DNA of 17,597 bases from UKL13-2 sp043744255 (GTDB taxonomy: Bacteria > Pseudomonadota > Gammaproteobacteria > Burkholderiales > Usitatibacteraceae): NCBI GenBank assembly GCA_043744255.1, contig JAYTVA010000088.1, positions 1 to 17,597 of the forward strand, given 5' to 3'. A program made the translations under genes and the position numbers. Within the stretch, counting starts at the first letter, position 1. Each line of letters starts with the position of its first letter. The notes beneath the pieces were generated by a model that saw only the letters and a program-made list of their open reading frames with translations, did no database searches and was not told where the DNA came from. Positions 14,370-17,597 of the stretch are shown here, in pieces.

Positions 14370-15470
14370 ATGAACCTCTCCTCACTCGCCCCACAATACA
14401 TCCGCGACATCGCCCCCTACCAGCCGGGTAAGCCCACCTCCGAGCTAGCGCGCGAACTCGGCATCGCTGAGGCCGACATCGTCAAACTCGCGTCGAATGA
14501 AAACCCGCTCGGCGTCAGCCCCAAAGCCCTTGCCGCGATTCAAAAACTGTTGCCTGAGCTGGCGCTGTACCCGGACGGCAACGGCTTCGACTTGAAGTCA
14601 GTCATCTGCGCCAAACGTGGCGTGGCCATGGGGCAAATCATCCTCGGCAACGGCTCGAACGACATTCTCGAGCTCGCCGCGCGCACCTTCCTGGTACCGG
14701 GTGACCAAGCCGTCTATTCGCAGCACGCGTTTGCGGTCTATCCGCTGGCGGTAAAGGCAGTCGGCGGGCGCGGCATCGAAGTGCCCGCCAAAAATTTCGG
14801 CCATGACCTTGATGCCATGTTGGCCGCGATCACGCCCAACACCAAGCTCTTGTTCATGGCGAATCCGAACAATCCCACGGGCACCTTCGTCGATTCAAAT
14901 GCCGTGCGCGCGTTCCTCGCCAAGGTACCCGCGCAAACCATCGTCGTGCTCGACGAAGCGTACACGGAATACTTGCCGCCTGCACTTCGTATCGACACCA
15001 CCAAATGGCTCGCTGAATTTCCCAACCTCATCATCTCGCGCACGTTTTCCAAAGCCTACGGTCTCGCGGGACTGCGCGTGGGCTATGGCTTGGCGCATCC
15101 CGATGTGGTGGCCTTGTTCAACCGCGTGCGTCAGCCATTCAACGTCAATCAACTCGCATTGGCCGCCGCCGCCGCCGCGTTGCAAGATGAGGAATTCTTG
15201 GCTAAAGGTTATGAAGTGAATGAGCGCGGCATGGCGCAACTCATCAGCGCGTTCAAACAATTGAACTTGGAATTCATTCCCTCGTTCGGCAATTTTGTTT
15301 GCGTGAAAGTGGGCGACGCGGGCGCTGTGTTTCAGAAACTATTGAAGCAGGGCGTGATTGTTCGACCGATTGCGAGTTACGGCATGCCAACGTATTTGCG
15401 GATTTCGATTGGTACGGAAATGCAAAATGCGAAGTTTTTGGTGGCGTTGAAAGCTGCATTGTCGCTCTAG
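14370..15470 (+). CDS. hisC: Histidinol-phosphate aminotransferase family, aromatic pathway context
   Basis: The 366-residue PLP fold-type I enzyme shows KLASNENPLGVSPKAL (39-54), MANPNNPTGTF (163-173) and LDEAYTEYL. K228 in SRTFSKAYGLAGLRVGY is the PLP lysine. HisC makes histidinol phosphate, and relatives also transaminate phenylpyruvate, hydroxyphenylpyruvate or arogenate/prephenate. Its place between pheA and tyrA suggests the second, aromatic role in addition to or instead of histidine synthesis. Such a hisC2 is standard in this gene order. The start ATG 14370 lies 79 bases after the pheA stop, beyond the REP-like hairpin. Confidence 0.92.
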   Translation: MNLSSLAPQYIRDIAPYQPGKPTSELARELGIAEADIVKLASNENPLGVSPKALAAIQKLLPELALYPDGNGFDLKSVICAKRGVAMGQIILGNGSNDILELAARTFLVPGDQAVYSQHAFAVYPLAVKAVGGRGIEVPAKNFGHDLDAMLAAITPNTKLLFMANPNNPTGTFVDSNAVRAFLAKVPAQTIVVLDEAYTEYLPPALRIDTTKWLAEFPNLIISRTFSKAYGLAGLRVGYGLAHPDVVALFNRVRQPFNVNQLALAAAAAALQDEEFLAKGYEVNERGMAQLISAFKQLNLEFIPSFGNFVCVKVGDAGAVFQKLLKQGVIVRPIASYGMPTYLRISIGTEMQNAKFLVALKAALSL

Positions 15471-15503
15471 CGCACCGTTTAATCATTCGACACCCTCAAA
15501 ATT

Positions 15504-15532
15504 TGTCATCCTTCACTGCGTTCAGGATGACA
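15504..15532. repeat. Hairpin repeat between hisC and tyrA
   Basis: TGTCATCCT (15504-15512) and AGGATGACA (15524-15532) are perfect inverted 9-base arms around an 11-base loop. TGTCATCCT...AGGATGACA is a recurrent palindromic intergenic motif in proteobacteria, as I recall. There is no following T-run. It is a different repeat family from the one in the pheA-hisC gap. Confidence 0.6.
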
Positions 15533-15596
15533 GCATGTAGAGCGCGGCTCAGCGATCGGGAACAAGCGCTCAAGAGTCAAATCTAAAAACTACTCA

Positions 15597-16481
15597 ATGA
15601 AAAAAATAGTCATCATCGGCACCGGCCTAATCGGTGGCTCCTTCTCCCTCGCGCACAAGCGCGCCGGCCAAGTGCACGTCGTTGGCGTGGACCGCAACAC
15701 TGACGCGCTCATTGAGGCCGTCAAACGCGGCGTCATCGACACTCACACCGATCTCGCAAACGCCTTACAGGACGCCGACCTCGCCATTGTCGCCACCCCT
15801 GTCCGACAGATGCCCGCGACCCTCGCTGCCATCGCGCAACACCTGGGCGACCACACACTGGTCATGGATACCGGTAGCACCAAGCAAGACGTGATCGCCG
15901 CCGCACGCAATACCCTCTGCGCACGCATCGCGCAATTCGTCCCCGCGCATCCCATCGCTGGTCGCGAGACCTCCGGTGTTGCTTCTGCCGATGCCACACT
16001 GTTCGATGGCAAGAACGTCGTCATCACGCCGCTCGCTGAAAACTCAAACGCATTCATTGAGCGCGCGACGATCGCATGGCGCGCATGCGGCGCAAATCCA
16101 GTAGTGATGCAACCCGACGCCCACGATGCCATCTTCGCGGCAGTCAGTCATCTGCCGCACATGCTCGCGTTCGCGTTGGTCGATGAATTCGCGTCGCGTC
16201 CAAATGCCAAAACACTGTTCTCGTTCGCCGCGTCTGGTTTTCGTGACTTCACCCGCATCGCCGGTTCCAGCCCGGAGATGTGGCGCGACATTGCGCTTAA
16301 TAATCGTGAAGCGCTGCTCAATGAGCTGGACGCCTACCTCAGCAAGGTCACCGCCATGCGCGCACTAATCGCTAGCGCCGACGCCAGTGAACTGGAAGCC
16401 ATGATGCAACGTGCCCGAAACGCCCGTGCCCATTGGCTCGCGGGCGAGTTGGATAATTTTCGCGATGAGTCGGTTGGATGA
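15597..16481 (+). CDS. tyrA: Prephenate dehydrogenase
   Basis: TyrA oxidatively decarboxylates prephenate to 4-hydroxyphenylpyruvate for tyrosine. The 294-residue protein begins with a Rossmann fingerprint IVIIGTGLIGGSFSLA and an acidic end VVGVDRN. It then has VATPV, DTGSTKQDV, and the catalytic-histidine motif PAHPIAGRETSG. The C-terminal helical half carries VSHLPHMLAFAL and GFRDFTRIAGSSPEMWRDI. There is no fused chorismate mutase and no ACT domain, so it is the monofunctional type. NAD versus NADP use and arogenate activity cannot be settled here. The stop TGA ends one base before the aroA start at 16483. Confidence 0.96.
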   Translation: MKKIVIIGTGLIGGSFSLAHKRAGQVHVVGVDRNTDALIEAVKRGVIDTHTDLANALQDADLAIVATPVRQMPATLAAIAQHLGDHTLVMDTGSTKQDVIAAARNTLCARIAQFVPAHPIAGRETSGVASADATLFDGKNVVITPLAENSNAFIERATIAWRACGANPVVMQPDAHDAIFAAVSHLPHMLAFALVDEFASRPNAKTLFSFAASGFRDFTRIAGSSPEMWRDIALNNREALLNELDAYLSKVTAMRALIASADASELEAMMQRARNARAHWLAGELDNFRDESVG

Positions 16482-16482
16482 G

Positions 16483-17597
16483 ATGAATATGGAAACACTG
16501 CAACTCGACCCTCTCAAACACGCCAGCGGTGACGTCACGCTGCCCGGCTCAAAGAGTATTTCCAATCGCACGTTGCTATTAGCCGCGCTCTGCGAGGGAG
16601 AAACCACCGTCCACAATTTGCTTAAGTCAGACGATACCGACGTGATGCTTGCGGCACTCAAGACGCTTGGCGTGAAAGTGCAGTCAACGGACAACAAAAC
16701 ATATCGTGTCATCGGTTGCGGTGGCGTATTTCCAAACCAACAAGCTGATCTTTTTCTCGGTAACGCGGGCACCGCATTTCGTCCTCTCACCGCCGCGCTC
16801 GCGTTCCAAAACGGGCAGTACAAACTCTCCGGCGTGCCGCGCATGCATGAGCGGCCGATTGGTGATTTGACTGACGCGTTGGTCAGCATTGGTGCGCAGA
16901 TTCGTTGCACTGGCAACGCAGGTTTCCCACCACTGGACATCGCGCCCTTTCAAGCGAGCAGTGCCAACCGCGTCAAAGTGCGCGGCGATGTATCGAGTCA
17001 ATTTCTCACTGCGCTGTTGATGGCATTGCCGCTACTAAAAAAAGAAATCACCGTCGAAGTCATCGGCGAGCTGATTTCAAAACCGTACATCGAGATCACG
17101 CTGAATCTCATGGCGAGATTTGGTGTAAAGGTTCTGCGGCGTGAGTGGCGGGAGTTTGTCATTCCTGCTTCTGCGCGCTACCTGTCACCGCGCGATGTGT
17201 ATGTGGAAGGCGATGCGTCGAGTGCCTCGTATTTCCTCGCTGCTGGTGCGATTGGTGGCGGCCCTGTTCGGGTACATGGCGTGGGGAAATCGAGCATTCA
17301 GGGTGATGTACGATTTGCGGAAACGTTGGCGTTGATGGGCGCGAAAATTGAGATGGGTGAGGATTGGGTGGAGGCGACTGCGCCCGTAACTGGCATGTTG
17401 CGTGCAATCGACGTGGATTTGAACCACATCCCCGACGCCGCCATGACCATTGCGATCTGCGCGCTGTTTGCCGAAGGCACCACCACCATTCGCAACATCG
17501 CCAGTTGGCGCGTGAAAGAAACCGACCGCATTGCGGCGATGGCGACTGAGCTTCGTAAAGTAGGTGCCACGGTGGAGGAGGGGGCTGACTACATTCG
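16483..17597 (+). CDS. aroA: 3-phosphoshikimate 1-carboxyvinyltransferase (EPSP synthase), 3' partial
   Basis: AroA joins shikimate-3-phosphate and phosphoenolpyruvate in the shikimate pathway. I chose ATG 16483 because GGA lies five bases before it; ATG 16489 is an alternative. The visible 371 codons include LPGSKSISNR (K24, S25, R29), GNAGTAFRPL (93-102, with G96 at the glyphosate-contact position), D318 in HIPDAAMTIA and E346 in WRVKETDRI. The motif with an intact G96 places it in the glyphosate-sensitive class I type. The reading frame is open at the right edge, about 60-70 residues short of the usual length. In relatives cmk and rpsA normally follow. Confidence 0.96.
   Translation, partial: MNMETLQLDPLKHASGDVTLPGSKSISNRTLLLAALCEGETTVHNLLKSDDTDVMLAALKTLGVKVQSTDNKTYRVIGCGGVFPNQQADLFLGNAGTAFRPLTAALAFQNGQYKLSGVPRMHERPIGDLTDALVSIGAQIRCTGNAGFPPLDIAPFQASSANRVKVRGDVSSQFLTALLMALPLLKKEITVEVIGELISKPYIEITLNLMARFGVKVLRREWREFVIPASARYLSPRDVYVEGDASSASYFLAAGAIGGGPVRVHGVGKSSIQGDVRFAETLALMGAKIEMGEDWVEATAPVTGMLRAIDVDLNHIPDAAMTIAICALFAEGTTTIRNIASWRVKETDRIAAMATELRKVGATVEEGADYI

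Overview
The window looks like a chromosomal segment of a betaproteobacterium, probably Burkholderiales or a close relative. The main evidence is gene order: gyrA-serC-pheA-hisC-tyrA-aroA on the plus strand, diverging from ompA / amidohydrolase / ubiG / gph on the minus strand. This order is, from general knowledge, characteristic of Betaproteobacteria. Base composition is moderately GC-rich, apart from one AT-richer island in the left part.

Left part (1-2500): the window opens inside an EamA/DMT-type transporter with a strongly histidine-rich C-terminal tail. A minus-strand cluster follows that reads as the wreck of a type I restriction-modification/defence locus: a helix-turn-helix protein with an apparent one-base deletion, a chimeric ORF that starts like HsdR and continues as an AT-rich TOPRIM-like C-terminal fragment, and a RhuM-family gene whose C-terminus has been replaced. 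The three are still packed as an operon.

Repeat zone and tmRNA (2431-3249): a complete tmRNA gene (ssrA, minus strand, tag ANDENFALAA) is followed on its 3' side by two roughly 190-196 bp tandem modules. Each module begins with a copy of a tmRNA 3' end, carries several perfect hairpins and an inverted T-arm-like copy, and ends in a long palindrome that also serves the real ssrA as a terminator-like hairpin. ssrA is a classic integration site, so these modules may be old att-derived scars or a separate palindromic repeat family.

Middle (3317-8047, all minus strand): a HAD-family phosphoglycolate-type phosphatase, a Tat-exported DUF1501 protein, ubiG (ubiquinone biosynthesis), an MTA/SAH deaminase-type amidohydrolase, then a terminator and an OmpA-family outer-membrane protein. 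A 571-base divergent intergenic region separates ompA from gyrA.

Right part (8619-17597, all plus strand): gyrA; a VapBC-type toxin-antitoxin pair inserted between gyrA and serC; serC, whose start codon overlaps the toxin stop; then pheA (bifunctional chorismate mutase/prephenate dehydratase), hisC, tyrA and aroA (cut by the window edge). SerC, PheA, HisC, TyrA and AroA form a serine/aromatic amino acid supercluster. AroA and upstream enzymes make chorismate, PheA and TyrA split it to phenylalanine and tyrosine, and HisC-type aminotransferases can act at the last step. The most notable points are the tmRNA-derived hairpin array, the collapsed RM/TOPRIM chimera, and the TA module wired into the serC operon with a palindromic promoter that may give a leaderless antitoxin mRNA.
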